Positions 44,061-54,509 of a stretch of DNA of 64,000 nt are shown piece after piece. Each line of letters begins with the position of its first letter. The first letter of the stretch is position 1. The notes below the pieces were generated by a model. The model was not told where the DNA came from, did no database searches, and worked only from the letters and a program-made list of their open reading frames with translations. The stretch is from Petaurus breviceps papuanus. Its lineage: Eukaryota > Chordata > Mammalia > Diprotodontia > Petauridae. The DNA lies in NCBI GenBank assembly GCA_028583685.1, contig JAMXIF010001210.1, positions 14,445,259-14,509,258 on the forward strand. The letters are read 5' to 3'. The position numbers were made by a program, and so were the translations under genes.

Positions 44061-44699
44061 TATCAAGTTATTAATGACTGTCTTTTGGGATTGCTCCAAA
44101 TCCCCGTAGCTGGATCTTTATCTATCCCTCCTCTCTCCACTATGTCCAGCCACACTGCGTCTATGGCACTGAGGTTAGTATGCCATGACCTCTTCCAAAT
44201 GAAGTCATTCCTGGCTCTTGATGATCACTACTTGCTCCTTTGACCATTCAGTAATCATCCCTTTAAAAATACATTCTAGAATTTTGCCAGTAATCAAGGC
44301 CAAGTTTGCTGACCTATAGTTTACAGACTCTACTCTTTTCATTTTTTTTTTTATTTTTGAAAACCAGGACATTTACTCTTTCCAGTCCTGTGGCTCCTCT
44401 CCCATTCTCTTCAACCTGGCAAAGATCACCTCCTTAGCAATTACATCATTACATTCAGAACTCAGAAATGCAGTTTCCTCTGGAACTGAAGACTTGGGCA
44501 CATCAAGGGTCGGCTGTCCCTTAACTATTGCTCTCTGTTGTCTATTTCTGATATTTCCTGTTCAAAAAGTAATTCTCAATGTGAGGGAAAAAAAAGAAAA
44601 AGAAGTGTTGGCTAGCTCTACCTTTTCATAAACGTCTTTTGTCATTTTTACCTTTGTTTCCTCACATACGCCTTTTCAGGCTTCTTTTAAGAAATTTTC

Positions 44700-44822
44700 T
44701 TCCCCCTATTAAAATGTAATCTCTTTGAAGGCAGGGACTATTTTCAGTTTGTACTTGTATTCCCAGTGCATAGCATGGTGCCTGGTACATAGTGAATGCT
44801 TAATAAATGTTTGTTGACTATC
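44700..44822 (+). mobile_element. L2 3' end
   Basis: 'aatctctttgaaggcaggga', 'gcatagcatggtgcctggta', 'aatgcttaataaatgtttgt'. Confidence 0.85.
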
Positions 44823-45124
44823 AATTACTATCATCATTCTCTTTACCCTAAGAGGTCCTTTCCCCTCCTCTTCCCAAAATAACTAAAGGAATGTCAGTTT
44901 TGCTCACCTTAAAATTCATTTTCTACCCCAGTTCATTCTGAATTTTAGTGCTCCTAATACTGTTCTTACAGAAATTTCCTTCTCGTTTCTGTTCCTCTTT
45001 TAAAAATTAAAAATGATTTCCATATCCCTTTGGATAGTTCCCTCATTTCTCCCAAATTGTAATGATTTATTTTTGTGTTCTTAGAATTTCACTCTTGCGA
45101 GCTTTTGCTCCTTCTTATGCTTAG

Positions 45125-46280
45125 GCCATGAGGTGTGGCAGGAAAAGCATTGAATTGGTCCAGCCATTCTGGAAAAGCAATCTGGAACATGCCCAAAAAG
45201 CTACTAAACTGTGGGTATCCTTTGACCTATCAATACTACTGCTAGGCCTATATACCCAAAGAGATCAAAGAAAGAGGAAAAGGACCCACATGTGCAAAAC
45301 ATATTTTTAGTGGTTCTTTTTGTGGTGGCAAAAGACTGGAAATCTTTGTGGAAGACTCCACAATCGGGGAACAGATGAACAAATTATTGCATGAGAACAG
45401 AACAGAATACCATTGTACAGTAAGAAATTATGAAAGAGATGGATTCAGGGAATCCTGGGGAAACATATAAATTCATTCAAAGAGAAGTCAGCAGAACCAA
45501 AAAAACTATACTAAAGTAACTTTGAAATACTCAAGAACTCTGATCACTGTGATTGCCACACACAGTTCCAGAGGACCATTGTCAGAGTATGCTACCAAAT
45601 TCCTAATGATGGACTCAAGATACAAATTGAGGCATATACTTTTTAAAAAATTATTTACTTATTTTTAGTGTTCAACATTTACTTTTATAAGATTTTGCGT
45701 TCTAAATTTTCCCCCTCCCCAACACAGCATGTGATCATGTACAATCATATTAAACATATTTCCACATCAGTCATGTTGTGAAAGAAGAAAAAAAAACAAA
45801 AGGGAAAAAATCACAAAAAAGAAAAAAAGAGAGAGAAAATAGTATGCTTTGATCTGCATTCAGACTCCATGGTTCTTTCTCTAGATGTAGATAGCATTTT
45901 CCATCATGAGTCTTTTGGAATTGTCTTAGATTATTGCATTGCTGAGAAGAGCTAAGTCTATTAAAGCTGATCATTGCACAATGTTGCTGTTACTATGTAC
46001 AATGTTCTCCTGGTTCTGCTCATTTCACTCAGCATCAGTTCATATAAGTCTTTCTAGGTTTCTAGTTTCTTCTTAACTGAAACCTGAGACATATACTTTT
46101 TAAATATGGACAACATGAGAGTTTGTTTTGATTGGCTATGTATAGTTTAAAAAGAAGTTTTGCTTTTCTTTCCTTTTTTTTCCCTCATTGGAGTGGGGGA
46201 GGGTAGGAAGTAGAGAAATCAGATCTTTTTATGTTAATTGAAAAAAGTTAATTTAATAAAAGTAAATTTTAAAAAATGAA
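45125..46280 (+). mobile_element. L1 3' end interrupted by another L1
   Basis: The frame at 45128-45310 ('IELVQPFWKSNLEHAQKATK', then 'ILLLGLYTQRD') matches L1 ORF2 'KLVQPLWKSV...IPLLGIYPKD'. It continues to 45647, then resumes at 46105 with the 3' UTR and ends in an A-rich tail near 46275. Confidence 0.85.
45648..46089 (-). mobile_element. L1 3' end inserted into an older L1
   Basis: Flanked by the perfect 15-base duplication 'catatactttttaaa' (45633-45647 and 46090-46104). Minus-strand 3' UTR with a C-rich tract (45705-45722) and 'ctgcattcagactccatggt'. Confidence 0.92.
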
Positions 46281-46469
46281 GAATTTTAGGCAAGGGGGCT
46301 CCTACCCAACGTTTCTCTAAATCTGAGGGCCTTAATTATTTGGACTATAATCACACCCCTTCAGGATGTCATGCCTCATCTTTATGCCAGCATGGTCCCT
46401 GCCCATCTTCTGCCCAAAAGAAGTAGAACAGAGAACATATGGTAACACTGAAAGCAAAGACACTAGTCA

Positions 46470-46700
46470 AATATTTCAATAGTCTATGCACACGATAATG
46501 AAGGGCTGAACTAGAGGAACAGCAATCGCAATGGAGAGAGGAAGTTATGGATATGAGAGATATTAGGAAAAAGTAATTGACATAATGATGATTTATTGAA
46601 ACTAGTAAATGGGGAAAACAAGGCATAGATAGATCCCTATGGATTTCAATTGAATAGTAGCATTGAGGAAAATAGGGAAATATGGAGAATTAGTTGGATT
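46470..46700 (-). mobile_element. L2 fragment
   Basis: 'atttcaatagtctatgcaca', 'taatgaagggctgaactaga', 'gatatgagagatattaggaa' follow L2 in the same order as 2200-2330. Confidence 0.65.
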
Positions 46701-46704
46701 TCTG

Positions 46705-47190
46705 AGAGAAAGATTAATTTAATGTTTGAATTAAAACGATCAAACAAATAACTGCATTTCCTCTTGAGGAACGTGGTTTGCATTTCTTTGCATTGCATTT
46801 TGAAAGACTTGGTGGATTATAGAATAATACCTCGGTGTTTGTTTTGTTTTTACCAAATTTTTCTCTTCAGTTTGGTTCTTCTGCCAAAAAGTTCAAGGGA
46901 ATAAAAATCACCCAGCTATATTTCAGGAGAAATCTTTGCTTCAAACTTAATGTGTGACTTAAGGTAGTCCAGTCAGATGACATACTTCCAAACTTGAAAA
47001 AGATAGAGAGTGAAGTTCCAATCCCTACTGGAAAGTGAACTTATTCCATTTGAAAAAATATGTATGATCCTGTCATTTTCCATTTGGAAAACTCCCTAAG
47101 AATTTTAGAGTTTTTTATGTGGGATGGACTGCCAAGGGGTGATAGCTTCTCCTCACAGGAGTTCTTCAAACAAAGGCTTTATGATGACCA
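46705..47190. other. No recognisable gene or repeat
   Basis: Ordinary AT-rich DNA without frame or repeat that I can name. Confidence 0.4.
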
Positions 47191-47194
47191 GTTG

Positions 47195-47300
47195 TCATAA
47201 CTTCTTTGGACCTCAGTTTCCTTATCTGTAAGATAAGGATATTAGATGTGGTCATTTTTTAGATCCTTTCTAACTCTAGCAAACTATGATTCTTGAATTG
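47195..47300 (+). mobile_element. MIR-like SINE with CR1/L3-type tail
   Basis: 'ggacctcagtttccttatct' followed by 'tagatcctttctaactctag'. Confidence 0.6.
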
Positions 47301-47335
47301 TCCCTGTCTCTATGAAAAATAATTTTTGTAACAAA

Positions 47336-47587
47336 TTTTTTGTTCAGTTGTTTTAGTTGTGTCCGACTCTTCATGATCCCATTTGGAGTTTTCTTGGTAA
47401 AGATACTGGAGTGGTTTGCCCTTCTTCAGCTCATTTTACCAATGAGAAACTGAGGCAAACAGGGTTAAGTGACTCACCCAGGGTCACACAACTAGTACTA
47501 GTCTGAGGTCAGATTTGAATTCAGGAAGATGAGTTCTTGCCTTTAGGCCTGGCACTCTATGCACTATGGTGTCACCTAGCTGCCCCT
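47336..47587 (-). mobile_element. SINE with RTE/BovB-like 3' half
   Basis: 'gttgtgtccgactcttcatg', 'ttcttggtaaagatactgga' and head 'ggtgtcacctagctgcccct'. Confidence 0.9.
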
Positions 47588-47620
47588 TGTAATAAATTAC
47601 ATCATTGAAAATGAAACCAG

Positions 47621-50417
47621 GAGATAGAGTCAAGATGGAAGAGTAGAAGTAGAACCTCCAAGCGGTTCTGGCTTCCACCTTCCGCAATCAATGTAAAAAG
47701 GGGACTCTGAACAAACTTTGGAGGTGCAGAACCCACAAAATGACACAGAGAAGCTAACCTCCCACTGAGGATAGCCCAGGAGGCTGGCAGCAAGCGGCCA
47801 AGGCAGCGTTCTGGGAGCCAAGCCCAGCCCCACACCCAGGCTTTAGCACCAGGGCGGGCCTGACCAGCCACCGGCCAGAGGGACTCCAGATCAGCAGCAG
47901 CTGTGGCCATTTCCAGATTTATCAACACACAGATGCAAAGGAAAAAGTGGGAGGTCCGTGCAGTCTGGACTTTGGGACCCAGAAGGTGGGAGTGCATGGC
48001 TTTTGCCCCTGGGGCGAGAAGTCTCTGAGATGCCAGCACAGCCAGCCAGCCAGCACCACGTGGAGGCTTCAGCTTCTGGTCTGCAGAGTGTAAGGGGACC
48101 AAGCACCAGTCTGAGGGGTAATCACTCTTGCTTTAACCTGCTTGGATCTGGATTGCAGTCTAGGGTGGAGGTCCTGGGGTGTGTGTCCAGCTTGCCAGAG
48201 CATGTGAAGACCTCAGAGAGGGCACCCATCTAATACCTCCAGCAGCTGAGAAAACCCCAGCATTTGGGATGAAACTCCCCTGTCTGGTGGCAGAGTTCTA
48301 CTGTGGCAAAAAGCCCAGGGGTCAAGTGACTGAGGGGCGACATGACCAGGCAAAGGAAACAAAGCAGACAGAAGATTCCAACATTAGACTCCTATTTTGG
48401 GGACAAAAAGGAGCAAAGCATGGAATAGGAGGAAGACAGTGAAATCAGAACTCCTGCACCAAGGAAAATACGAGCTGGTTACAGGCCATAGAGGACCTTA
48501 AGAAGTAGATAAGAGAAGTGGAGGAAAAATTGGGAAGAGAAATTAGAACGATGCAAGAAAATTATGAAATGAGATTCAACAGCCTGACTGAGGAAAATAA
48601 CATCTTAAAAAATAGACTAACTCAATTGGCAAAAGAGGCTCAAAAAGGCAATGAGGAGAAGAATGCCTTAAAAAGCCGAATTTTCCAGATGGAAAAAGAA
48701 TCTCAAAAGCTCACTGAGGAGAATCATTGCTTCAAAATTAGATTGGAGCAAATGGAAGATAATGACCTTATGAGAAATCAAGATGCTATTAAACAGATCC
48801 AAACAAATGAAAGAATAGAAGGCAATGTAAAAAATCTCATGGGAGAAACCACTGACCTGGAAAATAGATCCAGGAGAAATAATTTAAAAATTATAGGACT
48901 ACCTGAAAGCCATGATCAAAGTAAGAACCTAGAAATCATCCTCAAAGAAAACTGCCCTGATATTTTAGAACCAGAGGGCAAAATAAAGGTTGAAAGAATC
49001 CACTGATCACCTCCTGGAAAAGATCCCAAAAAGAAAACTCCTAGGAATATTATAGCCAGGTTCCAGAATTCCCAGATTAAGGAGAGAATATTACAAGCAG
49101 CCAGGAAGAAACAATTTGAATATTGTGGAAACACAATCAGGATAACCCAGGATCTGGCAGCTTCTACACTGAGGGATTGAAGGGCTTGGAATATGATATT
49201 CTGGAGGTCAAAGGAGCTGGGATTAAAACCAAGAATCACCTACCCAGAAAAACTGAGTATCTCATGTTTCAGGGGAAAATATGGTCATTCGGTGGAATAG
49301 AGGACTTTCAAGCATTCTTGATGAAAAAACCAGAGTTGAATAGAAAATTTGACATTCAGATACAAGAAGCAAGAGAAGCATGAGAAGGTAAACAGGGAAA
49401 AGAAATCATAAGGAACTTATCAAAGTTGAACTATTAACATTCCTACATGGAAAAACAATCATTGTAACTGATGAAACTTTTCTCAGTATGAAAATAGTTG
49501 AAGGGAATAGAAATATATATGTCTATACATGAGGGCATATGGGCATATGAACACATATGTGAATGTGTATATATATGTTTACAGGTATACATAGATAGAG
49601 GGCACAGGACCAATTTAACAGGCAGGGATGATACTTAAAAGGTGACATTAAGAGGTGAGAGAGGAATATAATGAGAGGAAATGGGGAGAGACAGAATGGG
49701 GTAAACTATCTCATATAGAAGAGGCAAGGGAAAATGGTTACAATGGAGGGGAAGAATAGGAAGGCAAAAGGGAATGGGTCAACCTTATTCTCATTGAATT
49801 TGGCTTGGGGAGGGAATGAAATACACACTAAATAGGATATCTCACCCTACAGGAGAGTAGGGGGGAAGGGGATGAGAGGGAAGGCAGACTGGGGGGGAGG
49901 GAAGTTGGCAGCACCCACTTTTGAAAAGGGATGGGATCAAAGTAGAGAACAGAACAAGTGGGAAGTAGGATAGGAGGGAGGGAAATATAGTCAGTCTTTT
50001 ACAATATATCTACTATGTTAGTGTTTTGCATTAGCTACACATGTACAACCTATACTGAACTGCTTATCTTCCCAGTAAGGTTGGATGACAAGGGAGGAAG
50101 GGAATGAATCTGGAATTCAAAGTTTTAAAATCAAATGTATATATATACTATTATTAATACGATTTTATATGTAATTGGGAAATAAGATATACAGACACTG
50201 GGGCATAGAGATCTACCATTTCCTACTGGAAAAGTTGAAAGGGGTATGGGAGAAAATATGAGAGAGAGCAGATTGGAGGAGGGGATATCCTGTGGGACTG
50301 CTATTTTGGGGCGGTGGGTAGGGTAAAAACGGGGAGAACATTTGTAACTCAAAATCTGGTAGAAATGAATGATGTAAGTCAGAAGTTAATAAAGCATTTG
50401 AAAAATGGAAAAAAAAA
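47621..50417 (+). mobile_element. HAL1-like ORF1-only LINE, copy C (full length)
   Basis: Flanked by a perfect 14-base duplication 'gaaaatgaaaccag' (47607-47620, 50418-50431), giving an element of 2797 bases. It begins 'gagatagagtcaagatggaa', has a 5' UTR of about 720 bases, ORF1 (48342-49383), and a 3' UTR with TATG-rich sequence, a G-rich tract (49850-49985) and the terminal 'taataaagcatttgaaaaat'. No ORF2 or any trace of one occurs between ORF1 and the tail. The perfect duplication and close match to copy B point to a fairly recent insertion. Confidence 0.95.
48342..49383 (+). pseudogene. L1-type ORF1 of HAL1-like copy C (broken)
   Basis: Starts MTRQRKQSRQKIPTLDSYFG. A TAG near 48426 and a 10-base deletion near 48463 spoil the first part. 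The coiled coil and RRM are open from 48518 to 49006 (EEKLGREIRTMQENYEMRFN ... 'NNLKIIGLPESHDQS' ... 'ENCPDILEPEGKI'). A TGA then comes near 49004, and the C-terminal part ('ARFQNSQIKERILQAARKK', 'KPELNRKFDIQIQEAREA') is in other frames to 49383. As in copy B, the coiled-coil frame is preceded by TAG (48506-48508) where copy A has four more codons. Confidence 0.88.
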
Positions 50418-50561
50418 GAAAATGAAACCAGATTTGTGCAGCCCTATCAGTGTTGATTTATCATACGTTTCGCCATTAAGAGGAAAGATGATGATGATGT
50501 AGTAAACTTTCATCTTTCTAGAATGGTTCAAGACCAAAGAATTCTGGTTAACTAAATATTC

Positions 50562-50784
50562 AAGGGGCGGCTAGGTGGCACAGTGAATAGAGCACTGGCC
50601 ATGGAGTCAGGAGGACCTGTGTTCAAGTCCAACCTCAGACATTTAACACTTATTAGCCATGTGACCTTGGGCAAGTCACTTAACCCCAATTGCCCTGCCT
50701 TTCCCCCTCCAAAAAGCAAATAAATAAATGAATAAATAAATAAATGATTAAATAAATGTTTAAATGAATGAATTAACAAATAAA
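50562..50784 (+). mobile_element. tRNA-headed SINE with (AAAT)n tail
   Basis: Complete unit from 'ggggcggctaggtggcacag' to 'ctttccccctccaaaaagc', then an AAAT-type tail (50718-50784). Flanked by 'taaatattc' at 50553-50561 and 50785-50793. Confidence 0.93.
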
Positions 50785-50877
50785 TAAATATTCTGGATGC
50801 CTAAGAGTAACCATAGACAACTTTCACAGATTACCAATGTCAGAGAACAAAAATGCAAGGAAAAATGCAATGTTACA

Positions 50878-50990
50878 ATAATACAATGGAAAAAACACTG
50901 GATTTGGAGTCAGGGGATCTGAGGTATAATCCTAGTTCTTTCATTTAACCTTCCCGGGTCCTACTTTCCTTATCTTTAAAATGAACTTGT
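50878..50990 (+). mobile_element. MIR fragment
   Basis: 'cactggatttggagtcaggg' and 'ttccttatctttaaaatgaa'. Confidence 0.65.
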
Positions 50991-51084
50991 GAAATATGGA
51001 ACATTCATAACAAAAAAAAATTGCTTCCTGGGCTAAATCATCTAAGCAAGTGTCATTAACTTTTTTTCACAATGGGCTCCTTTG

Positions 51085-51445
51085 GAAGCTCGGTGGTTAA
51101 GACAGCTAGAGCTGGAATTGGGAAGACCTGAATTCAAATCCAAACTAGCTATGTGACCCTGGGCAAGTTTCTTAACCTTTTTCTCAGTTTCTTCGTATGT
51201 AAAACAGAGATAATAATAGTACCTACCACCCAAGGGGTGGCTAGGTGGCGCCATAATGCATAGAATGCCAGGCCTAAAGTCAAGAACTCATCTTCCTGAG
51301 TTCAAATGTGGCCTCAGACTAGTACTAGCTGTGTGATCCTGGGCAAGTCACTTAACCTGGGAGGATAAAATGAGAAATTGTTTTAAAGTACTTTGCAAAC
51401 TTGCAAGCACTATAAAAATGCTAATTACTATGATTATTGGTGTTG
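51085..51445 (+). mobile_element. MIR split by a SINE
   Basis: 5' half 'tggttaagacagctagagct' to 'aataatagtacctaccaccc', 3' half from 51361 'gaggataaaatgagaaattg' to 'actataaaaatgctaattac'. Confidence 0.8.
51233..51360 (+). mobile_element. tRNA-headed SINE (truncated at 3' end)
   Basis: 'ggggtggctaggtggcgcca' to 'gtgatcctgggcaagtcact', no A tail. Confidence 0.85.
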
Positions 51446-51969
51446 CTATTGATAGTCTGACAAAGTCTAGCAACCCTTTCTCAGAATAATATTTTTAAAT
51501 GTAGAAAATTAAGATGAATCACATTTCAAATGAAATAAAGTACACCAAAACATCATTATCGAAATATATTTAAAAAGTAAATTCACAGACCCCAGGTTAA
51601 GAACCCTGCTCTAGATACATCCTATATAATTTATCTATTTAATCCATCAGAGATCTTTTACTTCTTTTTATATTTCATGGAAATGAGTGTAACATTTAGC
51701 CATCTGATATCTCTCTTTTTCATATAGGACTGACCCTTTTTCCTTTCTTAGGTTATGCATGCCTGTACTATTTTTATGGCATCTTTTTTGTAATTGTCAT
51801 CATAGTTAATATGAAGCAGCCTAATTGCCTCATGGCTCACTGACACCTGTGATTCTTTTGAGGTCATGGTCTCCATGCTTTGTACCTATGTAGCATCTCC
51901 AAGAGAAAATTTCTATTAACAGTTGGAGTCAGGGATTTGATGGAGTCAGCAGATTAGGACCATTAAAAA

Positions 51970-52130
51970 TGCTGTGCAATTTAGCAGATGTGACCTAGAC
52001 GAAGGTCAGATAGGTAGGAGGAGAAAAAAGTGCTGGAAAACCTAGAGAGAAGAAAATGTCAGGGAGAACAGATTTATCCACAGTGTCAAAGGTTACCAAT
52101 AGGTCAAGAAGGATGCATCCATTGTCTCGG
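51970..52130 (-). mobile_element. L2 RT fragment
   Basis: 'aggtcagataggtaggagga' and 'cacagtgtcaaaggttacca' match the L2 RT region also seen at 2720-2860. Confidence 0.7.
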
Positions 52131-52254
52131 TCCTATTCAATTCTAGGCTCAGCGTATTATCTGTCAATAGGTCTTATCCAAAAAATTCACATGGATATAC
52201 TAACCAACTCAGTGGGTTACCCATCCAACTGCATGTCATATTCTGCACTATATA

Positions 52255-53150
52255 TCACTGTTAGTAAGCATGTGTTAACCTATTACTATGTACCCAGCAC
52301 TATGCTAAATGGATCAGATAGAAAGACAAAGACATGGTCCCTGAGCTCGAGGAGCTTACATTCTGATGGGGGAAACAACATGCAAAAAAAAGAAGTGTAC
52401 ATTTGTGTTATGAGAATGGGAATTAAGATGTTCCCTGCCCCTAGGCCTTTTGATAGGCTTAAGTGCTCCTGGAGCCTGTGGTGGGAGGCTTGGTTTTCGG
52501 GAATACTTTTTGATTGGGCAGTGGGTCAAGAGTGTTGTTATATTCTCTGAGCCAGGAGAAGGTATGTAAACCCTCATGCAAGGCTTTGTTTGGGGGCTCA
52601 CTTTGAGAAGTGTTGTGTGATTTGACCAGATGAGACTCTGGGCAGCCATTGAGCCCTCCAGCTTTGAAAACCCAGATGTTGGTGCTTCCCTCTCTGGTAA
52701 CTGTGACTAGGTATGGATGTAATGGTCAGACAGTTAGAGGCCTATCTGCTGAAATGTTTTTCTGTCTTCTTGTAACTTCTGTCTGTTATACTCTTAAGTT
52801 TGGGGTGCTGACTTTTTCCCCTGAACTAGGTAAATGATATATTTGATTGATTAAAGCAATATTGTTAACCCATTTTGAGTTGCTTTCCTTTAGAAAAGCA
52901 GATCTAGGAACCTATGTCGGTAGCCACCCTAGGTATGGTGAGGTGCCTAATGCAGCAATATAAGATAAATATAATGTAATAGAAAGTCATGTGAGAGGGA
53001 AGGCAGTTGTAGTAGAGGAGGGGAGAGAGGCAGATGACCAGTAAAGGCCTCTTGCTGAAGGTGGGATTTTCTGGGTCTTGAGGGGGGGCCAAAGAAGCCA
53101 GGAGACAGAAGTGAGGAGGAGAAGCACACCAGGCACGGGGGCAGCCAATG
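52255..53150 (-). mobile_element. L2 3' end split by a solo LTR
   Basis: 'acccagcactatgctaaatg', 'cgaggagcttacattctgat' at 52255-52403; continues after the LTR with 'gaaggtgggattttctgggt' and 'accaggcacgggggcagcca' to about 53150. Confidence 0.82.
52404..52957 (+). mobile_element. Solo LTR of an endogenous retrovirus-like element, copy 2
   Basis: Diverged copy of the LTR at 3290-3827, in plus orientation, collinear along its whole length ('ctctgagccaggagaaggta', 'gctcactttgagaagtgttg', 'gaaaacccagatgttgg', 'aacccattttgagttgcttt'). It starts with TG, and the end is placed at CA near 52957. No internal region. Visible divergence between the two suggests an old family. Also inserted in an L2. 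Confidence 0.7.
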
Positions 53151-53159
53151 GATAAGTTT

Positions 53160-53850
53160 TCACCTCTTGTTTTTTCCTGTGTAAATGGCTAGGCTAGTCT
53201 CCATCATTTATCCTTAATACATGAAATGACATGAAAGGATTTCCTCTTAACTAAGAACAAAAGATTGTAAATTATTTGGCAAATATAAAAGTTCATGCTA
53301 TGCCTGCTCAATATTAAAAATATCAGCCTAGTGAGATGTTATCCTCACTTCTCTCCTAGTAATGATGGCTTCTAGCTGAAAACATGAAAAGAATTATCAC
53401 ATTTCTCTGGAATGAGAGATACCTCTCAAAATTCTTTTACCACCTTTAAAAAGAAAAGAAGTGAAAACAGAAAGAAATGGATTTGAAAATTAGTATTTGC
53501 TTACTTTCTCTCCTCAAAATCTCTGCCAGAGCTCTGGGAGGTGTGTCTTCAGATAAAAAAGAAAAACAAGCAGCTGCTGTCCATATGCCAAAGTCCAGTC
53601 TTTCTGAGCTTCTTCTCCTGGGTCCCTACAGCTCAAAAATAACTATCCATTTCAGTGACAAAATACAAGCAGAAGTAACCCTGGTTCCAAAGCCCATTGG
53701 TGTGGGACTATCTCACAAACAAACAAAAAAATAACCCAACAACCTGGTCACTTGGTGTCACATACCCAAAACAAGTTACCTAAAATTTTCACATTTCAAC
53801 TTTCCGGTGTTTTTTTTTAAATAAGCATTTATTAAGCACCTACTGTGTTC
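53160..53850. other. No recognisable gene or repeat
   Basis: An 85-codon frame (53477-53734) is present but has no recognisable domain. Confidence 0.35.
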
Positions 53851-53857
53851 CACATGG

Positions 53858-54107
53858 GCAGCTAGGTGGTGCAGTGGATAGAACACTGGGCCTGCAATCA
53901 TAAAGACCTGACTTCAAATCCAGCCTCAGACACTTACTAGCTATATGACCCTAGGCAATTCACTTAACCTTGATTGCCCCAGTTTCCTCATCTGTAAAAT
54001 AAGTTGGAGAAGGAGATGGCAAACTGTACCAGTATCTTTGCCAAGAAAACCCTAAATGTGATCACAAGGAGTCAGACACGACTGAAAACAACTGAACAAC
54101 AAAATGT
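53858..54107 (+). mobile_element. SINE with RTE/BovB-like 3' half
   Basis: Best plus-strand example: head 'gggcagctaggtggtgcagt', middle 'cctcagacacttactagcta', then 'gagaaggagatggcaaactg', 'agtatctttgccaagaaaac' and 'gagtcagacacgactgaaaa', the BovB-like tail. Confidence 0.92.
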
Positions 54108-54300
54108 TCCAAGTAGTATCATAAGCACTTTACAAATATTATCTCATTTGATCTTTACAACAACCCTAGGAGATAGACGCTGTTATTATACCTAGTTTAG
54201 ATATGAGAAGACTGAGGCAGATAGAAGTTCAGTGACTTGCCTAGGGTCACACAGCTAGGGAAGTTTTGAGGCAGGATTTGAACTCATGTCAACTTATTGT
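54108..54300 (-). mobile_element. MIR
   Basis: 'ttatctcatttgatctttac', 'agtgacttgcctagggtcac', 'aggatttgaactcatgtc'. Confidence 0.8.
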
Positions 54301-54324
54301 ATGGCACCATATGGTTACTAAATG

Positions 54325-54505
54325 CTTTCACATTCAGTACCTCATTTAGTCCCTGCACCAACCTTGTAAAGCTGGAAAGGTTCAGTATTTTATAGATGAG
54401 AAGATTAAAGCTGAGAGGTTAAATCACTTATGCAAAATCACACAGCTAGTAAGTGATACAGCTGAGACTCCAGCTTTGGTCTACTGATTCCAGGGACCAT
54501 TTTAG
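54325..54505 (-). mobile_element. MIR, second older copy
   Basis: 'agtacctcatttagtccctg', 'caaaatcacacagctagtaa', 'tctactgattccaggg'. Confidence 0.7.
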
Positions 54506-54509
54506 CACA

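Larger units (their letters stand above)
43480..45120 (-). mobile_element. CR1/L3 LINE 5' part with insertions
   Basis: 'tggctttgtgtcatttgtaa', 'aattttgccagtaatcaagg', 'aaaaccaggacatttactct', 'cctgtggctcctctcccatt' lie in the antisense order of mammalian CR1/L3. An L1 (43742-44060, minus) and an L2 3' end (44700-44822, plus) are inserted. Confidence 0.7.
51047..51608 (+). mobile_element. Non-autonomous DNA transposon holding a MIR and a SINE
   Basis: Left part 'tgtcattaactttttttcac' (51051-51070) and right end 'cccaggttaagaaccctg' (51591-51608) are the two inverted ends of the family also seen at 29890 and 33996. A MIR (51085-51445) fills the middle. Confidence 0.7.

Noticed and set aside
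47602-48102. 166-codon minus-strand open frame
   Set aside because: Antisense to the 5' UTR of HAL1-like copy C; a similar antisense frame appears in copy B (10494-10925), so it is a property of the repeat. Possibly worth a look as an antisense ORF0-like frame, but it is not collinear enough between copies to claim.
52056-52550. 164-codon plus-strand open frame
   Set aside because: It runs across L2 remnants and the start of a solo LTR; a composite of repeat sequence.
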